64,000 bases of DNA from Paenibacillus zeirhizosphaerae (GCF_030705605.1 NZ_JAPCKK010000016.1:124001-188000), one strand, 5' to 3'; numbered from the stretch's first letter, positions 26,270-35,127 are shown. Notes: generated by a model not told the origin, from the letters alone. Translations and numbers: made by a program.

Positions 26270-27294
26270 GATTCGAACACTCCTTTAAATAAATATTGCA
26301 GGTAAGCCCCCGCAACGTCTCTGGATTTTCCACAGAACGGAAAGACATGATCGGTTAGATCAGGCAAAGCGTTTACCTCAAGGATGCCTTCATTCTCTCG
26401 ATTTAACGGCAGGCTGATATCTTTGCACCGGATGTCGATACCGGCAACATCAATCTTCAATACCCCTGCCGCCTGAATAGCCATCTCTGCATTAGCCGTA
26501 CAAATCTCTTCCGTGCGGTCAATCACGATTTCAGTAATCTCATCCGCTGTTATATCTTCACTGTAGAACAATTGCACCTGTTCTCCTTTTACCGGAACAT
26601 CCTGAAGTGCCTTGCCTTGATTATGGAGATTCAACAGCAGGCGTTCAGAGTCGCTTCTTATAACTTCCAAGCCCTCAAACTCATCCGCACCGTTACGTCC
26701 AAGCCTACCTTCGTTAAGGCCTTCAATAAGCTGCTTGATTGTGGAATCTCCATCGCCTTCTATATATGCCGGTTGATATTCCAACACCCCTGCGACGGCT
26801 CCGTCAATCACCAGTACCCGATAGTCATAACCGGTGATGTATTTTTGCACGATGACCTGCTCGCTGTACAATTTTGCTGTGGTGATGGCAGCATCCAGAT
26901 CTGCTTCCTTCTCCATGCCTACAGCGACCCCGAGGCTGCGGCTGGCATCCATCGGCTTAACAACCCATTTGGGATTCCTGTTCAAAAAATCCAGCAGCTC
27001 GGCGCCCCTTGCAGAGACAATCATGTATTCCGGTACTGGCAGGCCGGCTCTTTTCAATAAATGATAGGAAGCCTCTTTGTTCTTAGCCAACAATCCAGCG
27101 ATTAACGGCAGTCTATCAGATCGGGTCTTATTGATAATCAGCTCTTTATCTTTAGATTTCAGTATCAAAAAGTCCTCACAACCAGGTATCAGCAGTTTCC
27201 CTTCAATCCCCATTTCTTTTGCTCTGTCGATGATGAACCTGTTTTGGATGTTATTGACCAAAAAATCACTTCTTCCATAAATTTTGTAAAACAA
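26266..27294 (-). CDS. ATP-grasp ligase, first gene of the siderophore biosynthetic operon
   Basis: A 342-residue ATP-grasp enzyme most like the ligase half of cyanophycin synthetase and glutathione-synthetase relatives: WVVKPMDASRSLGVAVG (ATP lysine and glycine-rich loop), VIVQKYITGYDYRVLVIDG, PAYIEGDGDSTIKQLIEGLN, and the metal-binding end EGILEVNALPDLTDH. Such enzymes activate a carboxylate as acyl phosphate and join it to an amine. No homologue is part of the standard achromobactin or staphyloferrin B gene sets. The listed start is a TTG at 27294 with no ribosome site and very close to the promoter; a TTG at 27261 preceded by GGAAGAAG at 7 bases is a good alternative. The substrate is unknown. 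Confidence 0.85.
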   Translation of the reverse strand: MFYKIYGRSDFLVNNIQNRFIIDRAKEMGIEGKLLIPGCEDFLILKSKDKELIINKTRSDRLPLIAGLLAKNKEASYHLLKRAGLPVPEYMIVSARGAELLDFLNRNPKWVVKPMDASRSLGVAVGMEKEADLDAAITTAKLYSEQVIVQKYITGYDYRVLVIDGAVAGVLEYQPAYIEGDGDSTIKQLIEGLNEGRLGRNGADEFEGLEVIRSDSERLLLNLHNQGKALQDVPVKGEQVQLFYSEDITADEITEIVIDRTEEICTANAEMAIQAAGVLKIDVAGIDIRCKDISLPLNRENEGILEVNALPDLTDHVFPFCGKSRDVAGAYLQYLFKGVFES

Positions 27295-27309
27295 ATCTAG
27301 TAATTTCAG

Positions 27310-27337
27310 AATATATGATAATGATTATCATTGTCAA
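27310..27337 (-). promoter_or_regulatory. Promoter with Fur box for the siderophore biosynthetic operon
   Basis: TTGACA (27337-27332) and TATATT (27315-27310) are 16 bases apart on the minus strand. Between and over them lies GATAATGATTATCATTGTC (27317-27335 on the plus strand), 18 of 19 bases identical to the classic Fur consensus GATAATGATTATCATTATC. Confidence 0.92.
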
Positions 27338-27418
27338 TATATACAAGTATATTATATTTTTTTGTTGCAAACTCGGAGAAATCAAAAGTGAATTAGGGAT
27401 TTGATCTAGGGGAAAGAT

Positions 27419-27441
27419 GGGGTGGTATGGCAACCACCCAT
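27419..27441 (-). terminator. Hairpin after the FhuF-like gene
   Basis: GGGTGGT pairs with ACCACCC around a short loop, followed on the minus strand by CATCTTTCC. The T-run is poor, so termination may be partial. It separates the uptake operon from the biosynthetic promoter. Confidence 0.45.
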
Positions 27442-27453
27442 TCATAACGTGGA

Positions 27454-28230
27454 TTATTCCTTTCTTAAGGGGCAGGTTGTGCAATAGTCATGCTCCTGAG
27501 AAACTTTATATAGCAGACAGCATGTTTTTCGCTTACGCTTGGGGATATTTGAAGCAGTCATAACCATATGGGAATTGTTGAACTTGGTGAGAGGATTCTC
27601 CTTCTCTCCAAATAAGTGCGCTGGCGCTTCATACAGCAAATAATGAAAATCAGCTTGGATTCGCAGCTTTTGTTCCTCCGTTGCTTCCTCCACCATCCGC
27701 TGTTCATATAACCAGTATACAGAGATCGCCATATTCTCCCATAGTATGGAGGTGGGAATTCTAGCGGCTTTAGAGATAGAACACCATACCTTAGCGATAT
27801 TTTCCGCGAAAATACTGGTGATGATACGGTCGCGCCATTCCGTTCGTCCTTCTTCTGGCGGTTGAGTGACCTGACAATCGGTCAGACTTACTTCCGGCAG
27901 CCAGGAGCTACCCTGGAAGACGGACTCGATTCGGCAATTCTCGATAGCATAATTCAACCCTTTATTAAACATCGTCATAGCATATAAACCGGATGCCATC
28001 GTCAGATAAGCATACCGCTTAGAAAATTGTGAGGCTGCGGCCGCTTTGGCAGACGTGCTAAATATGTCGGCTGCCTGCTCCAAATATGCCTGACATTTCT
28101 CTATATCCAGCAATTCCCGTGCTGGTACGGACAATGAACTGTCAGACGTGCTGTTCTGGCACAGCCGATAATCCTTCGATAAAATTTCCAATTCCGCCGG
28201 CTCAAAATACGACAGTTGTGCGTTCAGCAT
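27454..28230 (-). CDS. FhuF-like siderophore-iron reductase
   Basis: A 258-residue protein ending in the FhuF-type [2Fe-2S] pattern C-C-x11-C-x2-C (Cys237, Cys238, Cys250, Cys253). Such proteins reduce ferric iron in imported siderophores in the cytoplasm, releasing Fe(II). The rest has the low-complexity helical character of the family (SSWLPEVSL, WENMAISVYWLYEQ). AAGG precedes the ATG, which overlaps the ATPase gene by 29 bases. It ends the uptake operon, directly next to the biosynthetic promoter. Confidence 0.88.
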   Translation of the reverse strand: MLNAQLSYFEPAELEILSKDYRLCQNSTSDSSLSVPARELLDIEKCQAYLEQAADIFSTSAKAAAASQFSKRYAYLTMASGLYAMTMFNKGLNYAIENCRIESVFQGSSWLPEVSLTDCQVTQPPEEGRTEWRDRIITSIFAENIAKVWCSISKAARIPTSILWENMAISVYWLYEQRMVEEATEEQKLRIQADFHYLLYEAPAHLFGEKENPLTKFNNSHMVMTASNIPKRKRKTCCLLYKVSQEHDYCTTCPLRKE

Positions 28231-29023
28231 AATCTATCCTTCTCCCCTTTCCGTGCGGAATGCATACCGGTGTGCCAAACAGCGGATCTGTGCTGATTTC
28301 ACACTTCATCCCAAATACGGCTTGAACCATTTCGCCCGTAATAATGTCCTCGGGTTTGCCCTGGATATGGACCTTTTTGTTATGAATGGCAACCATATGA
28401 TGCGCGTAGCGGGCAGCCAGGTTCAAGTCGTGAAGCACCATAACGATGGTCCGTTGTTCTTTTTCATTCAGTTCAAACAATAAATCAAGAATTTCGATCT
28501 GATGCGTCATATCCAGATAGGTCGTTGGTTCATCCAGGAGCAGAATATCCGTTCCTTGAGCAAGAGTCATGGCGATCCAGGCTCGTTGGCGCTGTCCACC
28601 GGAGAGAGAATCAACCAGGCGGTCCGCAAAGCCCTTTATTTGGGTAGCCTCCATGGCTTGGCTCACCATGCGCTCATCTTCTTCGGACCACTGCTGAAGC
28701 CAATTTTGATGAGGATATCTTCCCTGCTTTACTAGCTGCAATACGGTTAATCCTTCAGGCGCGATCGGTCCTTGGGGTAAAATAGCAATATTTCTCGCGA
28801 CCTCTTTCGTCGGCGATTTTGCGATTGCTTTTCCGTCGAGCAGCACCATCCCTTTTTGCGGCTTTAACAAACGCGCTAATGAACGAAGCAGTGTAGACTT
28901 TCCACACCCGTTACTCCCGACGAAGACGGTAATTTCCCCTTGCGGGATCTTCAAATGAAGCTCATCTATAATCGGGCTATTCCCGTAGGACAAGGTTAAT
29001 GCTTGAGTTTCCAGTAGTGGCAT
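28202..29023 (-). CDS. Ferric-siderophore ABC transporter ATPase
   Basis: A 273-residue FepC-type ATPase from the ATG at 29023 (GGGAG seven bases upstream; a longer frame lacks a site). Walker A is VGSNGCGKSTLL, signature LSGGQRQR, Walker B ILLLDEPTTYLDMTHQ, H-loop VLHDLNLAARYAHH. It follows the second permease gene by 26 bases and overlaps the reductase gene. It powers import through the heterodimeric permease pair upstream. Confidence 0.93.
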   Translation of the reverse strand: MPLLETQALTLSYGNSPIIDELHLKIPQGEITVFVGSNGCGKSTLLRSLARLLKPQKGMVLLDGKAIAKSPTKEVARNIAILPQGPIAPEGLTVLQLVKQGRYPHQNWLQQWSEEDERMVSQAMEATQIKGFADRLVDSLSGGQRQRAWIAMTLAQGTDILLLDEPTTYLDMTHQIEILDLLFELNEKEQRTIVMVLHDLNLAARYAHHMVAIHNKKVHIQGKPEDIITGEMVQAVFGMKCEISTDPLFGTPVCIPHGKGRRIDYAERTTVVF

Positions 29024-29049
29024 ATGTTTACTCCCTTTAAATGTTTTGT

Positions 29050-30090
29050 TCACTGATCACGGTTGCGGAAGAGCAAATAGATAAAAAACGGTGCGCCGAT
29101 GCCGGATACAAACACACCGGCCGGAAGATCAAGCGGCAAAAAGGCGGTGCGCGCCACGATGTCCGCCAATAAGACGATCATGCCTCCGATCAGAGCCGAC
29201 ACAGGCACAAGACTGCCAAATGAGCGGCCAACCAGTTTTCTGGATATATGCGGCGCGAGCAGGCCAACGAAGCCAATGCCTCCAGCATAGGCAACCGCCG
29301 ATCCTGCCAAGGCAACACTGATAAATAAAAGCACAAATCGGTGCAACTGCACGCTTACCCCTAAACCGGCCGCCACCTGATCCCCCATCTCCTGAGCATT
29401 GGCAGTTCTGGCAAAGAATAAAGTCAAAGGAATACATATAAGCACCCAGGGCAGCATGGCAAGGATCTCGTCCCAATTTGCGCCATATACACTCCCGGTC
29501 ATCCATAGATAAGCCTGCGTAATGGAGACTGTATCCCCAAGCACCAGCATCAGCGTAGTCATAGCGCTCATAGCTGCCGCCATCCCTATGCCTATAAGTA
29601 CAAGCCGGATGGGAGTAACCCCTTTTTTCCATGCCAAAAGATAGATGAGCACAGAAATACATGCAGCCCCTGCAATCGCAGCCCATGGAAGCCAATCCAT
29701 ACTGACGGTGCCGGCAAAGTAAGTAATAAATATGACCGCCGCCAAAGTTGCTCCGCCTGTAACTCCGATAATATCCGGTGAACCCAGCGGATTTCTGACC
29801 ATCCCCTGCAAAATAAGCCCGGATACCCCCAATGCAGCTCCTACCAGCAAGGCTAACAGCATGCGGGGTAACCTCAATGTATCAATGATATATGTATACT
29901 CGTCGTTCCCTGTCCCCAGTGAATGCTTGATCACCTCTATTGGAGGAATCACGGTGCTTCCAACCGATAATCCAGCCACAAGAAATGCCGTAAGCAGCAT
30001 TATTAATGCTACAAGCACGACGATCAATCTTTTCTCGACCAGAAAAGAAATGTTCCCCGACCGGCTGCGCAGTGTAATGTATTTGCTCAT
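29050..30090 (-). CDS. Ferric-siderophore ABC permease (FecCD family), second subunit
   Basis: A 346-residue permease of the FecCD family with about nine to ten hydrophobic helices; DTLRLPRMLLALLVGAALGV, NPLGSPDIIGVTGGATLAA and GGIGFVGLLAPHISRKLVG are the family landmarks. The start overlaps the stop of the first permease gene (ATGA). Two different permease subunits, unlike the single one of the haem operon, indicate a heterodimeric channel as in FhuBG- or FeuBC-type systems. Confidence 0.93.
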   Translation of the reverse strand: MSKYITLRSRSGNISFLVEKRLIVVLVALIMLLTAFLVAGLSVGSTVIPPIEVIKHSLGTGNDEYTYIIDTLRLPRMLLALLVGAALGVSGLILQGMVRNPLGSPDIIGVTGGATLAAVIFITYFAGTVSMDWLPWAAIAGAACISVLIYLLAWKKGVTPIRLVLIGIGMAAAMSAMTTLMLVLGDTVSITQAYLWMTGSVYGANWDEILAMLPWVLICIPLTLFFARTANAQEMGDQVAAGLGVSVQLHRFVLLFISVALAGSAVAYAGGIGFVGLLAPHISRKLVGRSFGSLVPVSALIGGMIVLLADIVARTAFLPLDLPAGVFVSGIGAPFFIYLLFRNRDQ

Positions 30091-31100
30091 TCCTTCGTGA
30101 ACCCCCTGCGTGCAATATAGATAAAGAACGGGGTTCCGATTAGCGCTGTCATCACACCAATTGGCACCTCCTGCGGCATGATGATAAATCTTGCAATCAC
30201 ATCCGCGAGCAGCAGCAAACTGGCACCCAGAATCGCAGAATAGGGAATAATCCAGCGGTAATCGCTGCCGACAAGTCCACGGACCATATGGGGAACCATT
30301 AAACCGATGAAGCCGATGGAGCCCCCAACCGCAACAGAGCCTCCAGCCAGCACAATGATGACGACCGCCATCAATGCTTTAACCACAATGGTCCGCTGGC
30401 CCAGCCCTTTAGCGATATCATCCCCTGAAGTCAATATGTTCACTGGCTGCCCGAGCAGGAAAGCAACAACCCATCCCACGATCATAAACGGCAGGATAGG
30501 CAGCAGCATCTCTACCGATCGTCCTGCGACAGAACCAGCCAGCCAGAATAGTGCTCCTTCTAAATTTTGCCCACTGATGACCAATAAAGCCTGCGATAAG
30601 GATACGAATAGAGCATTGATAGCCGCTCCCGCCAGAACAATCTTAATGGGAGACAAGCCATCCCTTCCGAGCGAGCCCAGAAAATAAACCATGACCGCTG
30701 CAATGCCTGCGCCGATAAACGCAATCCACATATAATCTGTTAGTGAAGACATCGAAAAAAACGAAAGGCCCATCACGACAAAAAAAACGGCCCCGGAGTT
30801 AATTCCAAATACACTGGGTGAGGCCAGCGGATTTCTCGTGAGAGCCTGCATCAGCGCACCGGCCACAGCGAGACTTGCTCCGATCACAGTAGCAATGACT
30901 GCTCGCGAAAGCCTGGATGTCGTTAAAATGATATGCTCTGTGGATTGGCCGTCAAAATGAAGGAATGCATCTACAGCGGTCTTCAGCGGAATGGGCGTTT
31001 GGCCGAATACAATACTCGAAACAAAAGACCCTATGAGCAAGCACAAGCCAAGTATTAACCCAAGACCCTTTGCTGTTCGTCCAGAAAATAAGTGTGTCAT
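30087..31100 (-). CDS. Ferric-siderophore ABC permease (FecCD family), first subunit
   Basis: A 337-residue FecCD permease from the ATG at 31100 (GGTGAGAGAG upstream; six further codons upstream are possible). Landmarks: TTSRLSRAVIATVIGASLAV, NPLASPSVFGINSGAVFFV, GGSIGFIGLMVPHMVRGLVG. It pairs with the downstream permease to which it is coupled. The gene lies about 95 bases after the lipoprotein gene, with a hairpin in between that may lower permease expression relative to the receptor. Confidence 0.92.
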   Translation of the reverse strand: MTHLFSGRTAKGLGLILGLCLLIGSFVSSIVFGQTPIPLKTAVDAFLHFDGQSTEHIILTTSRLSRAVIATVIGASLAVAGALMQALTRNPLASPSVFGINSGAVFFVVMGLSFFSMSSLTDYMWIAFIGAGIAAVMVYFLGSLGRDGLSPIKIVLAGAAINALFVSLSQALLVISGQNLEGALFWLAGSVAGRSVEMLLPILPFMIVGWVVAFLLGQPVNILTSGDDIAKGLGQRTIVVKALMAVVIIVLAGGSVAVGGSIGFIGLMVPHMVRGLVGSDYRWIIPYSAILGASLLLLADVIARFIIMPQEVPIGVMTALIGTPFFIYIARRGFTKE

Positions 31101-31130
31101 GATTCTCTCTCTCACCAACTCATTATTTTT

Positions 31131-31177
31131 AAAAAGACAAGAACAAAGGTGTCAGACTACCAGCCTCTATTCTTGTC
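31131..31177 (-). terminator. Hairpin between receptor and permease genes (partial terminator)
   Basis: GACAAGAA and TTCTTGTC form an 8-base-pair stem with a 26-base loop, followed on the minus strand by TTTTTAAAAA. Its place after the substrate-binding gene and before the permeases is typical of partial termination that yields excess receptor. Confidence 0.6.
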
Positions 31178-31195
31178 ATTTCGCAAATCTGCCAA

Positions 31196-32212
31196 TTATT
31201 TATTCAATTGAAAATGCTCATAAAGCTGGTCAAGCATCAGGTTAGCGGCCAGTGGACCTCCACCCATATTCCAAACCACTTCATCAATCGTGTACACCTG
31301 GCCGGCTTTTACCGAATCAAGGTTTTTCCACAGCGGATGATTTGTCCATTCCTCATAGTTTTTCTGAACCGCTTCTTCACTGCCCGGGTCCGACAGGAAC
31401 ACAAAGCTTACATCAGCATTCATGCTTGGTATGCTTTCTTTATCAGTCAGTCTGATAACGACTGTTCCTTTATCGGCTTCCTCCTGCAAATAATCAGAAC
31501 GTACAAAGCCAAGCTCATCGAGAATATCCCCAGCAAAGCCTGTTACATAAATGCGGGCATGGTCTGCTCTGAAGTTAAGGACGGATACTTCAATCGGCCA
31601 TTTGTCTCCCAGCTTGGCGCTGATTTTCTCTTTAAAATCAGCTGCTCTTTCGTCCCATTGGGTCAGAAGTGTCTTCGCTTCTTTTTCTTTATTCAACGCT
31701 TTTCCCATTAAATCGACGGTTTCCTTGAACTTATACACCGTTTCATGGGTGACGGTCGGTGCGATCTGTGATAACTGCTCATAGATTTCTTCGTGACGAG
31801 TTTTCGAAGCAATAATCAGATCCGGTTTAAGCTTTGCAATTTCCTCCAGATTCGGCTGCGTTTCCTCACCCACAACAGCAACCCCGTCAAGATCATCACG
31901 GATGTATGTATAAAATGGCTGCTCAAGCCAGGATTCCACAGCTCCAACTGGTTTTACCCCCAGAGCTATAGCAGCATCTGTCGCTCCCTGATATAAAGTG
32001 ACAATTCTCTGCGGTGTGCCTTTAATCTCGGTTTTGCCCATCGCATGCTCAATCACCCGCACCTCTTCTTGCCCCACAGTTTGTTCCGCCGCCGCTGTCT
32101 GGCTTGCTTCGGAAGCTGTGTCTACCGGTTTATTTGACCCGCAGCCTGCAAGTACAAATACGATCATGAATATTGCAGCCAGCATAAATATACTTTTCTT
32201 TGCCTTCAACAC
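31196..32212 (-). CDS. Ferric-siderophore-binding lipoprotein
   Basis: A 338-residue lipoprotein (lipobox VLAGC, Cys24) with a class III substrate-binding fold: EHAMGKTEIKGTPQRIVTLYQG at the start of the mature domain, then KLKPDLIIASKTRHEEIYEQL. A GTG at 32212 is taken as start because GAGGGG lies just upstream; a TTG one codon later is equally placed. It is the first gene of the uptake operon, behind a Fur box. The ligand is expected to be the carboxylate-type siderophore made by the adjacent operon. Confidence 0.92.
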   Translation of the reverse strand: MLKAKKSIFMLAAIFMIVFVLAGCGSNKPVDTASEASQTAAAEQTVGQEEVRVIEHAMGKTEIKGTPQRIVTLYQGATDAAIALGVKPVGAVESWLEQPFYTYIRDDLDGVAVVGEETQPNLEEIAKLKPDLIIASKTRHEEIYEQLSQIAPTVTHETVYKFKETVDLMGKALNKEKEAKTLLTQWDERAADFKEKISAKLGDKWPIEVSVLNFRADHARIYVTGFAGDILDELGFVRSDYLQEEADKGTVVIRLTDKESIPSMNADVSFVFLSDPGSEEAVQKNYEEWTNHPLWKNLDSVKAGQVYTIDEVVWNMGGGPLAANLMLDQLYEHFQLNK

Positions 32213-32258
32213 TGGTCCCCTCTTCCTTTCTCTCTGCCCGAATATAACCACCAATAAT

Positions 32259-32319
32259 AATGATATTGATTATCATTACCATCAAAATTTAGTTAATCAT
32301 ACCCTGCAGGCGTTGTCAA
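32259..32319 (-). promoter_or_regulatory. Promoter and Fur box of the siderophore uptake operon
   Basis: TTGACA is at 32319-32314 on the minus strand, with a weak -10 (TTAACT or TAACTA) 17-18 bases on. Just downstream, AATGATAATCAATATCATT (32277-32259) is a good Fur-type dyad. Confidence 0.8.
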
Positions 32320-32343
32320 TAAAATCCTGTTCTATAGTACATT

Positions 32344-32388
32344 AAAGGGGCGCCCCCAAAGGTCCATTGACCGGGGGCACCCCTTTTT
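32344..32388. terminator. Terminator hairpin after thrS
   Basis: AAAGGGGCGCCCCC pairs with GGGGGCACCCCTTT around AAAGGTCCATTGACC. T-runs flank both ends, so it can act on both strands; thrS ends 21 bases away on the minus strand. Confidence 0.85.
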
Positions 32389-32409
32389 CGAAGATTTATG
32401 CTGTTATTT

Positions 32410-34323
32410 TTATCTTCTTTCCTGTACTTGCTCACGCAAGAGATCTATCAACTGCTGCAACGACCTGGAGCCAAGGCCCCCTTCTCCCCTTTTTCGAATG
32501 GACACAGAGCCGCTCTGCCTCTCCTGCTCACCCAGCACCAGCATGTAAGGTACCTTTTCAAGCTGCGCTTCCCGTATTTTATAGCCAAGCTTTTCACTCC
32601 GCACATCTACCTCGACACGTAGCCCCGCTTGATCCAATGCCAATTTTACTTGGTATGCATATTCAGTATCCATGTCAGATACCGCCAGGATTTTCACCTG
32701 AACAGGGGCAAGCCACAACGGAAAGGCTCCGCTGTAATGCTCGGTTAGGATACCGATAAACCGGTCAATCGATCCGTAAACAGCCCGGTGAATAACGACA
32801 GGACGTTGTTTGGTGCCATTATTTCCGATGTAGATGAGGTCAAATTTGTCCGGCATCTGAAAATCAAGCTGGATCGTGCCGCACTGCCAGCTTCGTTTTA
32901 GCGCATCCAGGATGTGAAAATCAATTTTGGGACCATAAAACGCTCCGTCTCCCGGATTGATTCTATATTCGATCCCCCGTTGATCCAAGACATGCTGCAA
33001 GGCCTTTTCCGCCTGATCCCACAGCTCTTCCGAACCCATAAAGTCATCCGGCCTTGTGGATAGCTCAATTTTATATTCAAAGCCGAAGGTTTGGTATACA
33101 TAATCAATCAGCTCGATCACACCGCTGATTTCTGCTTCGATCTGCTCAGGCAGCACGAACAAATGGGCGTCGTCCTGGCAGAAGGTCCGAACCCGCATCA
33201 TACCGTTAAGGGCTCCCGAAAATTCATGACGGTGCACCTGACCAAATTCGAAAAGACGCATTGGCAGCTCTCTGTAAGAATGCAGACTGTTTTTGTAAAT
33301 CAGCATGTGGCCTGGACAATTCATCGGCTTAAGGGCAAACTTGGTATCGTCCACATCCGTGAAATACATATTGTCTTTATAATGGTCCCAATGGCCGGAT
33401 TGCTGCCACAGCCTGTTGTTCAGCATCAGCGGAGCCCGAACTTCAGTATAGCCACGCTGAATCTGCAATTCACGCGAGAAATTTTCAAGCTCATTGCGTA
33501 TAGTCATGCCTTTGGGAAGATAGAACGGCATTCCGGGCGCTTCTTCGGAAAACATAAACAATCCAAGCTCTCTTCCGAGCTTCCGGTGATCCCGTTTCCT
33601 TGCTTCCTCCAGAAGCTTTAAATGTACAACAAGGTGGTTTTTCTTAGAAAAAGCTGTGCCATAAATACGTTGAAGCATTGGATTTTTGGAGTCTCCCCGC
33701 CAATAAGCGCCTGCTGTATGCAACAGCTTAAATGCTTTGATCATCCCTGTGGAAGGAAGGTGCGGCCCTCTGCACAAATCGATAAACTCGCCTTGCGAAT
33801 AGAGGGTAATGACCGCATTCTCAGGTAAATCCCGGATCAGCTCTATTTTGTAGGTCTCTTCCCTCTCTTGAAACAGCTGCAGAGCTTCCTCACGGCTTAC
33901 AATGCGACGTTCAAAAGGTAAGTTCTCGTGGATAATGCATTGCATCTCTTTTTCGATTTGGACAAGATCATCTACAGACAGCGGATTCTGTAAATCCATA
34001 TCGTAATAAAAACCGTCGTCGATGACTGGGCCTATGCCGAGCTTCACCGCCATGTCTCCGTATACTCGCTTGACCGCCTGGGCCAGTACGTGCGCTGAGC
34101 TGTGCCTGTAAATCTCAATTCCTTCCTTGCTTTCGAGTGTGATAATTTCAACAACACCTTCCTGCTGCAGCGGTTGGTTAAGATCTACGAGTTGACCGTT
34201 TAATTTTCCGGCAACCGCCTGTTTCAGCAGACCTGCATTGATCGAAGCCGCCACCTGTCCCATTGTGGTGCCTTCCAGATACCTCCTCACCGCTCCATCC
34301 GGCAACATGATGTTAATCCCCAT
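32410..34323 (-). CDS. thrS: Threonyl-tRNA synthetase
   Basis: A 637-residue class-II synthetase from an ATG at 34323 with GGAGG seven bases upstream. Domains in order: TGS (1-62), editing domain with HSSAHVLAQAV and the zinc-like HxxxH/Cys motif, catalytic core with motif 2 (MRVRTFCQDDAHLF) and motif 3 region (HRAVYGSIDRFIGILTEHY), then anticodon-binding domain. Full length. A T-box leader lies directly upstream, so expression rises when tRNA-Thr is uncharged. Bacilli often have two such enzymes (ThrS and ThrZ); which one this is cannot be decided from the window. Confidence 0.96.
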   Translation of the reverse strand: MGINIMLPDGAVRRYLEGTTMGQVAASINAGLLKQAVAGKLNGQLVDLNQPLQQEGVVEIITLESKEGIEIYRHSSAHVLAQAVKRVYGDMAVKLGIGPVIDDGFYYDMDLQNPLSVDDLVQIEKEMQCIIHENLPFERRIVSREEALQLFQEREETYKIELIRDLPENAVITLYSQGEFIDLCRGPHLPSTGMIKAFKLLHTAGAYWRGDSKNPMLQRIYGTAFSKKNHLVVHLKLLEEARKRDHRKLGRELGLFMFSEEAPGMPFYLPKGMTIRNELENFSRELQIQRGYTEVRAPLMLNNRLWQQSGHWDHYKDNMYFTDVDDTKFALKPMNCPGHMLIYKNSLHSYRELPMRLFEFGQVHRHEFSGALNGMMRVRTFCQDDAHLFVLPEQIEAEISGVIELIDYVYQTFGFEYKIELSTRPDDFMGSEELWDQAEKALQHVLDQRGIEYRINPGDGAFYGPKIDFHILDALKRSWQCGTIQLDFQMPDKFDLIYIGNNGTKQRPVVIHRAVYGSIDRFIGILTEHYSGAFPLWLAPVQVKILAVSDMDTEYAYQVKLALDQAGLRVEVDVRSEKLGYKIREAQLEKVPYMLVLGEQERQSGSVSIRKRGEGGLGSRSLQQLIDLLREQVQERR

Positions 34324-34360
34324 GACTACTCCTCCACTTCTTGAATTATGGTGAATGTGA

Positions 34361-34640
34361 ACGCAAAAAAACGCAGCTGTCCTCAAGGGACGAGTGCGTT
34401 CTGCTCGTGGTTCCACCCTAATTCAACCTTGCTTGCGAGGCTTATGCAGTATGCGCAGAGCAGCAAGGTCCTTATTGGTATCCGGTATCGGGGATAATGC
34501 GGTGACGCTTATTGCTGTAGAACATATCCACAGGTTCAACGCCACGGCTGCAAAGGGGTAATTTCACATCCGGTTTCTGGAGAAGCTTTCAGCCTGAGCT
34601 TCTCTCTCTGGGCAGCTCGTGAAGGAAATCATGTCTTTGG
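34361..34640 (-). promoter_or_regulatory. T-box riboswitch controlling thrS
   Basis: On the minus strand the diagnostic T-box segment AGGGTGGAACCACG is at 34419-34406. It is followed by a terminator stem (AACGCACTCGTCC with GGACAGCTGCGTT) and TTTTTTT at 34370-34364. Upstream is a long structured stem I; GCTGC at about 34614 and GCAGC at about 34549 close it. A candidate ACC (threonine) specifier sits at 34559-34557 near the base of stem I. Uncharged tRNA-Thr would stabilise the antiterminator and allow thrS transcription. Confidence 0.92.
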
Positions 34641-34725
34641 TCAGTGCCGAACTATGATTTGTTGGTTATCTTACAAAATTAAGTAAGTGGGGTCAAGACC
34701 TGAAGTGAACTTTCTTTAGAAAAAT

Positions 34726-35127
34726 TCACATCAATCGATTCTCCTGGTGTAGTTGATCAAAAATGATCTGGCTTACACGGGACACACGGTCACGATCCTG
34801 ATAAGTCAGCCACACCAATTCGGCGATTTCCGAGTCTGGCTGTAGTTCCCCGCTGAATTCTGCGCTGTAGCAGCTCATTTTTACCGTGATACCTTCCGGC
34901 TTGCCATCCGCTTGTGCTGCAAAGGTTCCAACATAGGAGATGCTTTCTGGGAGAATGTGAACGGATAGTTCCTCCTTGATTTCCCGGATCAGCGTTTCTT
35001 CATCCGATTCGCCGGGCTCTCTTTTTCCCCCTGGCAAATAATACAACCCTTTCCCATGGGAACGTGCACCAAGCACCTGGCCGTTGCAAATGTAAATCCA
35101 TGCAATTTTATCAATGATTTTGCTCAT
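34726..35127 (-). CDS. Nudix hydrolase
   Basis: A 133-residue single-domain Nudix protein. The Nudix box is complete: GGKREPGESDEETLIREI followed by KEELSV, so the metal-binding glutamates are present. It hydrolyses a nucleoside diphosphate linked to another group; the substrate is not apparent. AGGTG precedes the ATG at 35127. The gene overlaps the end of the YdcZ-type transporter gene by 17 bases and is the last of a four-gene run. Confidence 0.9.
   Translation of the reverse strand: MSKIIDKIAWIYICNGQVLGARSHGKGLYYLPGGKREPGESDEETLIREIKEELSVHILPESISYVGTFAAQADGKPEGITVKMSCYSAEFSGELQPDSEIAELVWLTYQDRDRVSRVSQIIFDQLHQENRLM

Noticed and set aside
16234-27294. Staphyloferrin B locus proper
   Set aside because: sbnA and sbnB (diaminopropionate synthesis) are absent and a diaminobutyrate aminotransferase takes their place.
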